Below, piece by piece: positions 15,833 through 24,706 of a DNA stretch of 33,438 nt. The DNA comes from JAHEME01 sp034435035. GTDB taxonomy: Bacteria > Chloroflexota > Anaerolineae > Aggregatilineales > UBA3940. Each line of letters starts with the position of its first letter. The first letter of the stretch is position 1. The notes under the pieces were generated by a model. It was given only the letters and a program-made list of their open reading frames with translations, was not told where the DNA came from and made no database searches. The DNA lies in the NCBI GenBank assembly GCA_034435035.1, contig DAOTXW010000039.1:1-33438 (forward strand), in the 5' to 3' direction. The position numbers and the translations under genes are program-made.

Positions 15833-17188
15833 CTACCCGACCAGCGCGGCGACGCTTTCCCGGAACACGGCGGTGTGATGGTCGATGTCCGCTTCGGTGG
15901 TCTGCGGGGCGATCAGCGCCATATTGTGGAACGGCGTCATCAGGATGCCCCGGTTGAGCGCGGCCAGGTGCAGGTAGCGATCCAGCTCCGGATCGATGGC
16001 AGCCGCCGCCTCTGACCCGTTGCGCGGCGGGTCGGGGCAGAACCAGTACTCGGCGCGGCAGCCCAGCCGGTTGATATGCCACGGCAGGGCGTAGTCGTCG
16101 ATGACCGCCTGCACGCCCGCCGTGAAGCGCTCCGCCAGCGGGATGGTCACGTCAAAGGCGGCCTGCGTCAGGACGCGCTCCAGCGTCGCCCGCATCGCCG
16201 CCAGCGTCAGGGCGTTGCCCGCCAGCGTCCCGCCGATGCCGCCCACATCCGCCGTCTCCTCGCTGCTGATGGCGCGGGCCTGCTCCGCAAACGCTTCGCT
16301 GAATCCGTAGACCGCGCCGGGGATGCCGCTGCCGATGGGCTTGCCCAGCGTCAGGATGTCGGGCTGGAGGCCGTGGGCGCGGGTGTAGCCGCCCGGCCCC
16401 GTGCAGATGGTGTGAGTCTCGTCGATGATCAGCAGCGTGCCCGCCCGGCGGGTGATTTCGCGCAGCGCCTCATGGAAGCCCGGCCCCGGATGCACGATGC
16501 CGATGTTGGTCATGGCCGGCTCGGCCAGCACACAGGCCACGTCGCCGGGAGCCAGCGCGGCCTCCAGCGCGGGCAGATCGTTGAACTCGACGACCTTCGT
16601 GGTCAGCGCCGGATCGACCGCCGGGCCGATGTTGCCCTCACGGGCCACCGTCCGGCCATCGGGCAGGCAGGTAGCGAAGGACTCGTCCACCGTGCCGTGG
16701 TAGCAGTAATTGAAGACCAGCACCTTCTGCCGGCCGGTGATCTGCCGGGCGATGCGCAGCGCGAAGCGGTTGGCATCGGTGGCGGTCAGCGCCACCTGCC
16801 AGTACGGCAGCCCGAAGCGCCGGGCCAGCTCCTCGCCCACCCACACGGCGTCCTCGGAGGGCAGCATAAAGGTCACGCCGCGCCGCACCCGCTCGATGAT
16901 GGCCTCGACCGCGGCGGGCGGCGCGTGGCCGGTCATGGCTCCGGTATCTCCCAGGCACAGATCCAGGTAGCGGTGCCCGTCCACGTCCGTGAAGTGCGCC
17001 CCGGAGCCTTCCGCCACGAAGATCGGGAAGGCGCCGGCCCAGCGCACCATCCAGTTCATGGGGACGCCGCCCAGCAGATGCGCCCGGGCGCGCTCGAACA
17101 GCGCCCGCGAGCGGGGATGCGTCTCGACGAAGCGGGCATCCTCCGCGGCCAGGCAGGCTTGCAGACGATCACGGTCGATGGCCATCAT
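15833..17188 (-). CDS. Class III PLP aminotransferase, glutamate-1-semialdehyde-aminomutase-like
   Basis: The 451-residue protein starts at the ATG at 17186-17188 with AAAGGAG 6 nt upstream. The PLP lysine is K283 in TLGKPIGSGIPGAVYG, and the cofactor Asp lies in LLIIDETHT. LLGGVPMNWMVRW, DVDGHRYLDLCLGDTGAMTGHAPPA and NYCYHGTVDES match the GSA aminomutase-like branch of class III enzymes. It lies 18 nt after an arginase gene. Known biochemistry would let an ornithine aminotransferase follow arginase, but the sequence resembles aminomutases more than OAT, so the substrate is open. A role in haem synthesis (HemL) is less likely, given the neighbour and divergent motifs. Confidence 0.83.
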   Translation of the reverse strand: MMAIDRDRLQACLAAEDARFVETHPRSRALFERARAHLLGGVPMNWMVRWAGAFPIFVAEGSGAHFTDVDGHRYLDLCLGDTGAMTGHAPPAAVEAIIERVRRGVTFMLPSEDAVWVGEELARRFGLPYWQVALTATDANRFALRIARQITGRQKVLVFNYCYHGTVDESFATCLPDGRTVAREGNIGPAVDPALTTKVVEFNDLPALEAALAPGDVACVLAEPAMTNIGIVHPGPGFHEALREITRRAGTLLIIDETHTICTGPGGYTRAHGLQPDILTLGKPIGSGIPGAVYGFSEAFAEQARAISSEETADVGGIGGTLAGNALTLAAMRATLERVLTQAAFDVTIPLAERFTAGVQAVIDDYALPWHINRLGCRAEYWFCPDPPRNGSEAAAAIDPELDRYLHLAALNRGILMTPFHNMALIAPQTTEADIDHHTAVFRESVAALVG

Positions 17189-17206
17189 GGCAGGCTCCTT
17201 TGCAGG

Positions 17207-18130
17207 CTACAGGATCCGCTGGCCGAACAGGCTGCACACCAGATCGACGGCGGCTTCGGCGGTGCGGTTGCGCTCGTCCAGGATCGGGTTGACCTCCACC
17301 ACATCCGCCGACCACACGCGCCCGCTGTCGGCCAGGATCTCCATCAGCAGGTGCGCCTCCCGGAAGCTCAGGCCGCCGGGCACGGGCGTGCCCACGCCGG
17401 GCGCGATGGCCGGATCCAGGCTGTCCAGATCGAAGCTGACATGGAGGCGCTCCAGCCCGGCGAAGCGGGCCAGCACCCGCCGCGTCACTTCGCCGATGCC
17501 CAGTTCGTCCACCTCGCGCATCGTGTAGACGGCGATCGAGTAGCGGCTCAGCGCCTCGCGTTCGCCGGGGTCGAGGTCGCGCACGCCGATCATGGCCACC
17601 TGCGCCGGCGTCAGGCGCGGCCCCGGCCCGCCGATGTCCGTCAGATCGGCAGGGCCGGCGCCCAGCAGGCAGGCCAGCGCCATGCCGTGAATGTTGCCCG
17701 AAGGCGTGGTGTGCGGCGTGTTGATGTCTCCGTGGGCGTCCACCCAGATCACACCGACGGGCTGGCAGCAGGCCACCGCCGCCACCGTGCCGATGCTGAT
17801 CGAGTGATCGCCGCCCAGGAAGATCACGCGTTCGTGGGCGCTGACGCAGGTCATGGTGTGATCGTAGACCTGGCGGCAGGCGCGGGCCACCTCCGGCAGG
17901 TAGTGCGCGTGTCCGATCACCGGGTCGTCGTGGAAGGCGTGATGCGTCTCCTCCACTTCCTCCAGCTGCGGCACCGCGATGTTGCCGCCATCGTGGGCGT
18001 CATAGCCCAGGCGGGTCAGGCGCTGCTGGAGGCCGGCGTAGCGCAGGGCGCTGGGGCCCATATCCACCCCGCGCCGCTGCTGGCCGAGGTCGATGGGCAC
18101 GCCGAAGAGTCGGAGGGTGGGCTGGCTCAT
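17207..18130 (-). CDS. rocF: Arginase (ureohydrolase family)
   Basis: The 307-residue product starts at the ATG at 18128-18130 (MSQPTLRLFGVP), with CGGGAGAC upstream; 14 more codons are open but lack support. The Mn ligands are all in place: H109 in GGDHSISIGT, D131, H133 and D135 in DAHGDINT, and D234 and D236 in SFDLDSLDP. The end VEVNPILDERNRTAEAAVDLVCSLFG is typical of arginase. It hydrolyses arginine to ornithine and urea in the cytoplasm; agmatinase is a less likely alternative. It probably forms an operon with the aminotransferase downstream. Confidence 0.88.
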   Translation of the reverse strand: MSQPTLRLFGVPIDLGQQRRGVDMGPSALRYAGLQQRLTRLGYDAHDGGNIAVPQLEEVEETHHAFHDDPVIGHAHYLPEVARACRQVYDHTMTCVSAHERVIFLGGDHSISIGTVAAVACCQPVGVIWVDAHGDINTPHTTPSGNIHGMALACLLGAGPADLTDIGGPGPRLTPAQVAMIGVRDLDPGEREALSRYSIAVYTMREVDELGIGEVTRRVLARFAGLERLHVSFDLDSLDPAIAPGVGTPVPGGLSFREAHLLMEILADSGRVWSADVVEVNPILDERNRTAEAAVDLVCSLFGQRIL

Positions 18131-18162
18131 GAAGTCTCCCGGAGTCATCGAGATATCGGCGG

Positions 18163-18180
18163 CGCGGCGCATCCGCCGCG
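18163..18180 (-). other. Leader hairpin before the arginase gene
   Basis: CGCGGCG and CGCCGCG form a perfect 7-bp stem with a 4-nt loop at the predicted 5' end of the arginase transcript, directly after the TATAAT box. It could stabilise the mRNA or be chance in GC-rich DNA. Confidence 0.35.
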
Positions 18181-18183
18181 GGG

Positions 18184-18189
18184 ATTATA
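18184..18189 (-). promoter_or_regulatory. Candidate -10 box (TATAAT) of the arginase operon
   Basis: A perfect TATAAT on the minus strand lies 54 nt before the arginase ATG. No convincing -35 box is found 16-18 bp upstream. Confidence 0.45.
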
Positions 18190-18230
18190 CGCCCGACCGG
18201 CGGCACAGGCGACCGTGGCCGGCCGCGGCC

Positions 18231-19136
18231 TTACTCCCACTCCCCCACCGGCTCGATCTCCAGCGCCAGCGTCACGCCGAAGCGCTCCTGCACCCGTGCG
18301 CGGGCCAGTTCGATCAGCGCCATTACGTCAGCGGCGGTTGCGCCGCCCAGGTTGACGATGAAATTGGCATGTACGGTGCTGATCTCCGCCCCGCCGATGC
18401 GCGTCCCCTTGAGGCCCGCGGCGTCGATCAGCCGACCCGCCGCCTCGCCGGGCGGGTTCTTGAACGTCGAGCCGATGGTCGCGCCCGGCGGCTGGGTGCG
18501 CTTCCGATAGCCGTTGAACTCCGCCATCCTGGCCGCGATGGTCGCGGCGTCGCCGGGGGTGAAGCGCAGTGTCGCGCCGAGGATGACACACGGACGGCGC
18601 TCGCGCTTGAGGATCGAGGAGCGGTACTCAAAGCCCATCTCCGCTCCGTTGAGAATCTGCCGCCCGGCGGGCGTCGCCAGCGCCACGCTGACGACACAGC
18701 CGGCCATATCGCCGCCGTGCGCCCCGGCATTGCCGTAGATTGCGCCGCCCAGCGTGCCGGGCACGCCGATGGCCCACTCAAAGCCCGCCAGCCCGCGCTG
18801 GCCCAGCCGTCGCGCCAGCTGGATGGTGCTGGCCCCCGAATCGACCCTCACCGCGGCGCCCCGGATGCTCACGCGGGCGGCGCGGTTGTGGATCACCAGC
18901 CCGCGCACGCCGCGGTCGCTGATCAGGATGTTGGAGCCACCCCCCAGAATGGTGAGCGGCAGGCCGTGATCCCAGGCCACGCGGGCCGCCTCCTCCAGCT
19001 CGGCGCGGGTGCGGACTGCCAGAAAGGCATCCGCCGGGCCGCCGATGCGAGCCGAGGTATGGCGGGTCAGCGGCTCGTCGCGCAGTAAGCGCTCGCCGAA
19101 GGCGTGCTGCAGGGCGGCCAGCGCCGGGGTCGCCAT
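18231..19136 (-). CDS. murB: UDP-N-acetylenolpyruvoylglucosamine reductase (MurB)
   Basis: I start it at the ATG at 19134-19136 (MATPALAALQ), giving 301 residues; the open frame continues 76 codons upstream through an Ala/Gly-rich shadow of the neighbouring gene. MurB features: LTRHTSARIGGPADAFL, LTILGGGSNILISD (FAD binding), GFEWAIGVPGTLGGAIYGNAGAHG, YRSSILK, GSTFKNP with the catalytic Ser, and RLIDAAGLKG. A late Glu in LALEIEPVG matches the third catalytic position. The enzyme reduces the enolpyruvyl sugar to UDP-MurNAc in peptidoglycan synthesis, so this cell builds a murein wall. It follows a membrane-protein gene by 8 nt. Confidence 0.93.
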   Translation of the reverse strand: MATPALAALQHAFGERLLRDEPLTRHTSARIGGPADAFLAVRTRAELEEAARVAWDHGLPLTILGGGSNILISDRGVRGLVIHNRAARVSIRGAAVRVDSGASTIQLARRLGQRGLAGFEWAIGVPGTLGGAIYGNAGAHGGDMAGCVVSVALATPAGRQILNGAEMGFEYRSSILKRERRPCVILGATLRFTPGDAATIAARMAEFNGYRKRTQPPGATIGSTFKNPPGEAAGRLIDAAGLKGTRIGGAEISTVHANFIVNLGGATAADVMALIELARARVQERFGVTLALEIEPVGEWE

Positions 19137-19144
19137 GAGAGGGA

Positions 19145-19549
19145 TCAGCGGCGGGCGGCCCGCAGCCGCCATGCCTGAAGCCCCAGCGCCAGCGCCCACA
19201 GGCCCAGCACCAGCGCCGGCAGCGACAGGCCGCGGCTCAGATACAGGCCGGCACCCGCCACGCTGGCGAAGCCCAGCAGCATCACCGCCCCCGCAGCGAC
19301 CTGCGCCCTGCGGGCGGCCTCCGGCGTCACCTCCGCCGGCTCCGGCAGTGGGCGAGTATCCCACGCCGGGCGGCGGATCTGCGCCGCCGTGATCTGCACC
19401 AGCAGCGACACGACGGCGAACACCGCCGCCGCCGCATAGATGCCTTTCAGGAACAGGACCAGGCTGACGGCGATCTCCAGCCAGCCCATGAGCGTCAGGG
19501 CGATCGATCCGGCGCTGGGTCGGTGATGCGAAGTGGGGTGTTCAGACAT
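19145..19549 (-). CDS. Small four-helix membrane protein upstream of murB
   Basis: The 134-residue protein starts at the ATG at 19547-19549 (MSEHPTSHH) with AAAGGAGG 12 nt upstream. Two hydrophobic hairpins are visible: about residues 17-60 (IALTLMGWLEIAVSLVLFL, AAAAVFAVVSLLVQIT) and 82-125 (AAGAVMLLGFASVAGAGLYL, LPALVLGLWALALGLQAW), joined by a polar loop. No family is recognised. It is the first gene of the murB transcription unit; a role in the cell envelope is a guess from position. Confidence 0.68.
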   Translation of the reverse strand: MSEHPTSHHRPSAGSIALTLMGWLEIAVSLVLFLKGIYAAAAVFAVVSLLVQITAAQIRRPAWDTRPLPEPAEVTPEAARRAQVAAGAVMLLGFASVAGAGLYLSRGLSLPALVLGLWALALGLQAWRLRAARR

Positions 19550-19617
19550 GGCGGCGCGGCCTGCCTCCTTTGGCGAGAGAGTCATCGCAGTGGCAGGTCA
19601 GGGGGGCGGCGGGGGTA

Positions 19618-19639
19618 GCAAGGGGCTTAAGCCCCTTGC
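19618..19639. repeat. Perfect 22-bp palindrome in the leader of the murB unit
   Basis: GCAAGGGGCTT is followed directly by its exact reverse complement. As a hairpin it would be very stable. It lies between the gene ending at 19692 and the one starting at 19549 and has no T-run on either strand, so it may be a terminator of the upstream gene, a protein-binding site or a dispersed palindrome. Confidence 0.6.
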
Positions 19640-19691
19640 CTCGCCCCTGTTTCTGTCACTGCCCGGAGATTATAGCGCGCCGCTGTAGCCC

Positions 19692-20081
19692 TTACCCCCG
19701 CGGGTTGGGGAAGATCACCCCGTTGAGCCACGCCCCCAGCACGATCAGCGCCCCGGCAGCGATGACCCACCCCACCCGGTACCACGCGCCGGCGATCATG
19801 ACCGCCATCCCCGCCGAGCGCGCCAGCTCGACGCTCCGGGTCATATAGGCGCGCACATAGCGCCCCAGCCGCGAGTCGCGCAGCGGCTCCAGGTTGGCGC
19901 GGCGCAGCAGCAGCAGCGAGACCGCTGTGGTAGGCACGAACAGCACCACCAGCGACGGCAGCAGCGCGCGCTGCCAGATCAGGTACACGCCCAGCGCCGC
20001 CGCGCTGATGTCGGTCAGCAGCTTGAGCGGGTGGATCTGGTGATACAGCAGCCGTTCTTGCAGGGTCACCGGGCGGATCAT
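19692..20081 (-). CDS. Small membrane protein coupled to the TIGR02206-like gene
   Basis: The 129-residue product starts at the ATG at 20079-20081, overlapping the upstream stop as ATGA; 38 upstream codons are open but are a shadow. It has an amphipathic N-terminus (VTLQERLLYHQIHPLKLLTDISAAALG), hydrophobic segments near residues 20-38 and 40-57, and two more at about 86-104 and 105-123. The HQIHPLKL segment recurs in small membrane proteins of unknown function. No enzyme motif is visible. The ATGA overlap suggests co-translation with the membrane protein upstream. Confidence 0.72.
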   Translation of the reverse strand: MIRPVTLQERLLYHQIHPLKLLTDISAAALGVYLIWQRALLPSLVVLFVPTTAVSLLLLRRANLEPLRDSRLGRYVRAYMTRSVELARSAGMAVMIAGAWYRVGWVIAAGALIVLGAWLNGVIFPNPRG

Positions 20082-20815
20082 CCTTCCGCAGGGGCCGGCG
20101 CGGCCTGCCCCTGCCGCCCGTCCCGGATGGCGAAGGGCAGATACAGCAGGGTGAATACGATCAACGCCAGCGCGGCCACAATCGGCAGATACCACGGCCA
20201 GGCCGGCAGCGCATCCATCAGGCTGGCGGTGTCCGGCTTACGCATGATGAACAGGTAGTTGCTGCCCAGCAGCCGGTTGATGAAGTAGACAGGCACGGCG
20301 TAGATCAGCAGCGCCAGCAGCGTGCGGCCCAGCGAGCGCCACGTCGGGCGGCAGCCTTCGACGACCGTCATATACACCGCAGCGGTGACCATGCACCCGT
20401 GCGAGAGAAAGACGCTGAAGAAACGCCAGTGCGGGAAGCCGAAGGGGGTATCCGGGGTGAGCAGGGCCTGCGTGGCCGCGCCGAGGCCCAGGAAATAGCA
20501 CACCTCGTACAGGCGGTAGCTGCGCGTCACCAGCATCGCGGCGCTGACGTACACCAGCACGGCGCACAGGTGGAAGGGCAGCATAGTCTGCACGCTCCAG
20601 ACGCCGTTGCTGATATACCACAGGTGCAGGATCGCCTCATCGACGAGCAGCAGGGCCGCCAGCCCCAGCCGGAAGCGCCGCCGCCCGGCCTCGGTCGCCG
20701 TGCGCCGCCAGCGGATGAAGGACAGGTTGACCAGCAGGACAACCGCCAGCGCAGCCAGGTGCTGCGCCCCGAACAGGACGAACGGCGGGCCAGCCGGCCC
20801 CCAGAATACGGACAT
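20078..20815 (-). CDS. TIGR02206/YwaF-like integral membrane protein
   Basis: The 245-residue protein starts at the ATG at 20813-20815 (MSVFWGPAGPP) with GGGAG 8 nt upstream. It has about six or seven TM helices and the family-like features FGAQHLAALA near the start, TMLPFHLCAVLVYVSA in the middle, and FFSVFLSHGCMVTAAVYMTV, then NYLFIMRKPDTASLMDALPAWPWYL. Bacillus YwaF and other TIGR02206 proteins share this pattern; their function is unknown. It is the first gene of a two-gene unit. Confidence 0.8.
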   Translation of the reverse strand: MSVFWGPAGPPFVLFGAQHLAALAVVLLVNLSFIRWRRTATEAGRRRFRLGLAALLLVDEAILHLWYISNGVWSVQTMLPFHLCAVLVYVSAAMLVTRSYRLYEVCYFLGLGAATQALLTPDTPFGFPHWRFFSVFLSHGCMVTAAVYMTVVEGCRPTWRSLGRTLLALLIYAVPVYFINRLLGSNYLFIMRKPDTASLMDALPAWPWYLPIVAALALIVFTLLYLPFAIRDGRQGQAAPAPAEG

Positions 20816-20899
20816 CGTCTGCACTCCCGGTGTGGGGTGGGCTTCCACCGCCCGCCCGATGCGCTCCGCGCCAAACGGCCGGGACCACGCGCTGCGAGC

Positions 20900-20905
20900 A
20901 TTGTA
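20900..20905 (-). promoter_or_regulatory. Candidate -10 box (TACAAT) for the TIGR02206-like unit
   Basis: The minus strand reads ACTACAATG about 85 nt before the ATG at 20815, with no clear -35 box. Confidence 0.28.
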
Positions 20906-21010
20906 GTCCAGAACCCGGCGCGTGCCATTCTGCCGCGCAGCCAGCGCACAGACGCGGCGGCGCTTTCAGCCGGCGATCCGCGCAGCCCGTCCTCTGAATC
21001 TGCCCCTTGA

Positions 21011-24000
21011 TTACCCCCCGGCGGAATCGGCGGCCGGTGGGCTGTCCGGCGCGGCTGGCAGTGTGACGATGAAAGTCGTTCCATGGCCCGGCGTGCTCTC
21101 GACGCGGATCGAGCCGCCGTGCAGCTCCAGGATCTCGCGCACGATCGCGAGCCCCAGCCCGGTACCGGAGATGCCCTCCTGCTTGACCACCTCCGCCCGG
21201 AAGAAGCGGTCGAAGATGAACGGCAGGTCGGAGGGAGCGATGCCGATGCCGGTGTCCCAGACGACCAGCGCCAGGGATGGGAGGCCGGCGGCGTCGGCCA
21301 GACGCGTCTGCACGCCGAGCGTGCCACCGGGCTGGCTGTAGTTGATCGCATTGTTCACCAGGTTCACCAGCACCTGCTCCAGCCGCTCCGAGTCGCCGTA
21401 CACGCGGGGCAGCCCCTCGGCCAGATCGGTCTGAAGCGTCAGGCCAGCCTCGGCAGCGCGGGCCTGCTGGACCGCCAGCACCCTGGTCACGAGCTGGTTG
21501 AGGTCCAGCGGCCGCGGGTACATCGGCATCGCGCCGCGATCCAGCCGCGACATATCCAGCAGATCGGTCACCAGCCGCTCCAGCCGCTCGATCTCCGCTC
21601 CCATTGTCCTGAGGTACCCCTCGCGGCGCTCCGGCAGGCCCTTCTCGGCCAGCGAGTGGAACAGCTTGATGTTGGTCAGGGGAGTGCGCAGCTCGTGGGA
21701 GACGCTGGCCATGAACTGCTGGCGCATGCGCTCCAGGTGCTTCTGCGCCGAGATGTCGCGCAGCACCCCCACCGCATTCGCCAGCGCGCCGTGGCGGTCG
21801 GTGACGGGGGCCAGCGTCAGCGCCATGTCCAGCTCCCCGCCGTCTGGCCGCCGCAGCTGCACTTCGCCCTGCCAGACCTCGCCGGCAGCCAGCGCTGCCC
21901 GCTGCTGCTCGATACGCTGCCGGTTAGGGATGAATATCTCACGGGTGAACCGGCCCAGCGCCCGGTCAGCAGCGTACCCGGTCAGACGCTCCCACGCCGG
22001 GTTGACATATTTGATCAGGCCGTCCAGATTAAGGAACATGATGCCGTCGCCCGCGCTTTCCACAATGGCCCGCAGACGTTCGCGCTCCTCGACGATCTGC
22101 TCGGTGCGCTCAACGACCAGATCCTCCAGATGCTGGGTGTGCCGCTCCAGATCGCGGTACATATAGGCATTGTCAATGGCAACCGCCAGGTAAGCGGCGA
22201 CGATCTCCAGGGCGCGCACCTCCGCCGCGTCGAAGTGCCCCAACCCGGTGGCCTGCGCATCCAGCACGCCCAGCAGCCTCTCGCCCCGCACCAGCGGGAA
22301 GGCTGCCTCGGCGCGAGTATCGGGCAGCAGCGGCGTAGCCAGGTAGTTCGGGTCGGAGTCCGTATCGTTGGAGATGACCGGCTGGCGGGTGCGAGCCGAC
22401 AGGGCGATCAGGCTGGGCCGGGCGCCCAATGGAAGCGTCGGGTGCACGCGTGCCAGTTCGCCGCCCGCCTCCCCGGCCCCCTCGCTCAGCACCAGCGTCT
22501 GATCCTGCTCGTCATACAGGTACAGCCGGACATGGTACAGGTCGAAAGCCGCCTGAACGCGCCGGGCCACCACGCGCGCCAGATCGGCCAGCTCCAGCAC
22601 CCCCGTGATCTGGCGGCCGATGTCCAGCGCGAGCTGTTCCCGCTGTTCAGCCTGCCGTTCGGCGGTGACATCGCGGGCTACCCCCCGGAAGCCGGCTGGC
22701 TGCCCGCCGGCGTCCAGCACCGGCACAGCCGAGAGCATCAGCGGCACGGGCTGGCCGTCGCGGCGGAGCACCGTCAGGTTGATCTGGCGCACCGCCTGCC
22801 GCTGCCGCAGCGCCTGCAGGAACAACCGCCGCACCGGCCAGCGATCGGCGGGGGGCAGCGCCTCGAAAATGTTGCGGCCCAGCACTTCCCCCGCCGGGTA
22901 GCCCATCGCCTGCTCGACCTGCTCCGAGCAGTAGGTGATAGTTCCGTTCAGGTCGGTCTCCCACACCCAGTCCGAGGTGCTGAGCGCCACATCGCGGAAG
23001 CGCACCTCGGCCTGCCGGGTGGCTTCCAGCAGCCGCTGGATTTCCAGGATAGCTGCCAGCTGCGGAGCGATGACGCGGTAGAAGCGGCGCTCGCTGTCTG
23101 TGAAATGATGCGGCGTGGGCCAGCTCACGGTCAGCAGGCCCGCCCAGCTGCCCCCGCTGTGCAGGGGAATGATCACAAACGCCCGGCTGGTCGGATCGAC
23201 CCGCGCCTGCCGGAGCGCCTCATCCACCAGATCGGAGGCGTCAATATCCTCGATGATGGCCAGCTCGCCGGGATGGGCGGCCAGGTAGGCCCCGAGACGA
23301 AAGTCGTCCCGGTGGAAGCGCCTCCCCACCGGCACGGACGGGTGCCCCGGTGCGCTCAGCGCGGCGATCACCTCAAAGACTTCCGCGCCGCCGTCAGCGC
23401 CCGCGCTGTACAGCAGCACGGCGTGCGAGGCGCTGCGCTGCAGGGCCGGCTGCGCCACCGCCTGGAGCAGCGCCCGGGGGGTGCGGGCGGCGATCAACGC
23501 CTGGCTGGCCTGCAGCATCTCCTCCTGATCGGCCAGCGCGCGCTGCGCGGCGTCGAACAGCCGCGTGTTGTCGATGGCGACGGCGGCGTGGGCAGCCAGC
23601 GCCTGCCCGATCTGCGCATGTTCAGCAGTGAAAGCGCCGGGCCGGTCACTGTCGAGCAGCAGCAGGCCAATTGGCCCGCCGCGGGTCAGCAGCGGCACGC
23701 CCAGCCAGGACCGGATCGTCACGCCGGGGAGGCGCGCCCACCCCGGCTCCTCGCGCACATCCGGCAAGATGATCGGCTCACGCGTGTGGGCCAGCCGGAT
23801 CATCAGCGGGTTATCCTGCAGGGCCTCGCGCATCGCCTGGCGGATGGCCTCCTGCTGCTCCAGCGGGTAGCCGTACAGCGCGATGGCACCGGGCGGCCCA
23901 TCCCGCAGCACCATAACCGCCCCGGTGGTGACATCCAGCAGGTGAGCGCAGGCCGCCAGGACATGCTCCAGTATGTCATCCAGATGGGTGATGGAGGACA

Positions 24001-24583
24001 GCGCCAGCACCATCTCGCGCACGGTATCCGCCTGCTGGCGAGCGCGGCGCTCGGCCTCCAGCAGACGCGCATTGCCGATGGCCGCCGCCGCCTGCGCGGC
24101 GAACAGCTCGGCCAGCTGCACATCCTCTGCGGTGAAGCGGCGGCCTTCGGCACGGGCCGTCAGATTCAGCACGCCGATGATCTGATCCTGCCAGCGCAGG
24201 GGAACCGCCAGCACGGCGCGGTAGTCCGTCCCGGCGTACTTCGGAGATTTCCCCTCCCAGGTCCGGTGATCGTCGATCGCCATCGACTGGCCGGAAACCA
24301 GAACCCGACCGCTGAGGCCCTCACCCGGTTCCAGCTGTGTCCCGACGTGCTGGGCGGCCAGGCCGGAGCCTTCAGTGAGGGTAAGCAGCCGCGTGTTTGG
24401 ATCGTAGAGGTAGATTGCGCCGCCGGCGTCTGCCTGCAGCAGATCGGCGGCGTAAGACATGATGCGGCCCAGCAGGCCAGGCTGGTCTACCCGGGCGCTG
24501 AGGTCGAGGCTGATAGTATGAAGCGCGGCCAGTGCATCGACCAGATGCCCTCCCGCTCGCGGCGTGCTGCTGTCTGAAGCCAC
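21011..24583 (-). CDS. Soluble multi-GAF/PAS sensor histidine kinase
   Basis: The 1190-residue protein has no TM segment. Approximate order: GAF 15-178, GAF 195-345, GAF 365-510, PAS 525-645 (WVWETDLNGTITYCSEQVEQAMGYP), GAF 650-795, coiled coil 795-830, PAS 830-950 (GDGIMFLNLDGLIKYVNPAWERLTGYA), HisKA with phospho-acceptor H963 in SHELRTPLTN, and HATPase 1065-1178 with N-box NLVNNAINY, DTGIGI, FDRFFRA and GTGLGLAI. All kinase motifs are intact. The start is GTG at 24581-24583 with GAGGGGG upstream. The GAF repertoire suggests sensing of small cytoplasmic ligands. No response regulator lies adjacent, so this is an orphan kinase. Confidence 0.92.
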   Translation of the reverse strand: MASDSSTPRAGGHLVDALAALHTISLDLSARVDQPGLLGRIMSYAADLLQADAGGAIYLYDPNTRLLTLTEGSGLAAQHVGTQLEPGEGLSGRVLVSGQSMAIDDHRTWEGKSPKYAGTDYRAVLAVPLRWQDQIIGVLNLTARAEGRRFTAEDVQLAELFAAQAAAAIGNARLLEAERRARQQADTVREMVLALSSITHLDDILEHVLAACAHLLDVTTGAVMVLRDGPPGAIALYGYPLEQQEAIRQAMREALQDNPLMIRLAHTREPIILPDVREEPGWARLPGVTIRSWLGVPLLTRGGPIGLLLLDSDRPGAFTAEHAQIGQALAAHAAVAIDNTRLFDAAQRALADQEEMLQASQALIAARTPRALLQAVAQPALQRSASHAVLLYSAGADGGAEVFEVIAALSAPGHPSVPVGRRFHRDDFRLGAYLAAHPGELAIIEDIDASDLVDEALRQARVDPTSRAFVIIPLHSGGSWAGLLTVSWPTPHHFTDSERRFYRVIAPQLAAILEIQRLLEATRQAEVRFRDVALSTSDWVWETDLNGTITYCSEQVEQAMGYPAGEVLGRNIFEALPPADRWPVRRLFLQALRQRQAVRQINLTVLRRDGQPVPLMLSAVPVLDAGGQPAGFRGVARDVTAERQAEQREQLALDIGRQITGVLELADLARVVARRVQAAFDLYHVRLYLYDEQDQTLVLSEGAGEAGGELARVHPTLPLGARPSLIALSARTRQPVISNDTDSDPNYLATPLLPDTRAEAAFPLVRGERLLGVLDAQATGLGHFDAAEVRALEIVAAYLAVAIDNAYMYRDLERHTQHLEDLVVERTEQIVEERERLRAIVESAGDGIMFLNLDGLIKYVNPAWERLTGYAADRALGRFTREIFIPNRQRIEQQRAALAAGEVWQGEVQLRRPDGGELDMALTLAPVTDRHGALANAVGVLRDISAQKHLERMRQQFMASVSHELRTPLTNIKLFHSLAEKGLPERREGYLRTMGAEIERLERLVTDLLDMSRLDRGAMPMYPRPLDLNQLVTRVLAVQQARAAEAGLTLQTDLAEGLPRVYGDSERLEQVLVNLVNNAINYSQPGGTLGVQTRLADAAGLPSLALVVWDTGIGIAPSDLPFIFDRFFRAEVVKQEGISGTGLGLAIVREILELHGGSIRVESTPGHGTTFIVTLPAAPDSPPAADSAGG

Positions 24584-24706
24584 TTACCCAGCCCCCTCAC
24601 CCGATGCTGGCGGCGTTGAATGGTACGGCTTCATTATGATGCAACCTGCCCCGGCTGTCCAGCAGGAGGAGCGAATGTGACGGGCCGGGCGCTGGAGCCG
24701 GCGCTC

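Noticed and set aside
16076..18355. 759-residue plus-strand ORF opposite the aminotransferase and arginase
   Set aside because: Both minus-strand genes have intact active-site motifs; the plus frame has biased composition only.
19137..19364. N-terminal extension of MurB by 76 residues
   Set aside because: Ala/Gly-rich, antiparallel to nothing but overlapping the coding frame of the upstream membrane protein; known MurB proteins begin near the chosen ATG.
21083..24577. 1164-residue plus-strand ORF opposite the histidine kinase
   Set aside because: It has no recognisable domain; the minus strand has six sensor domains and all kinase motifs.
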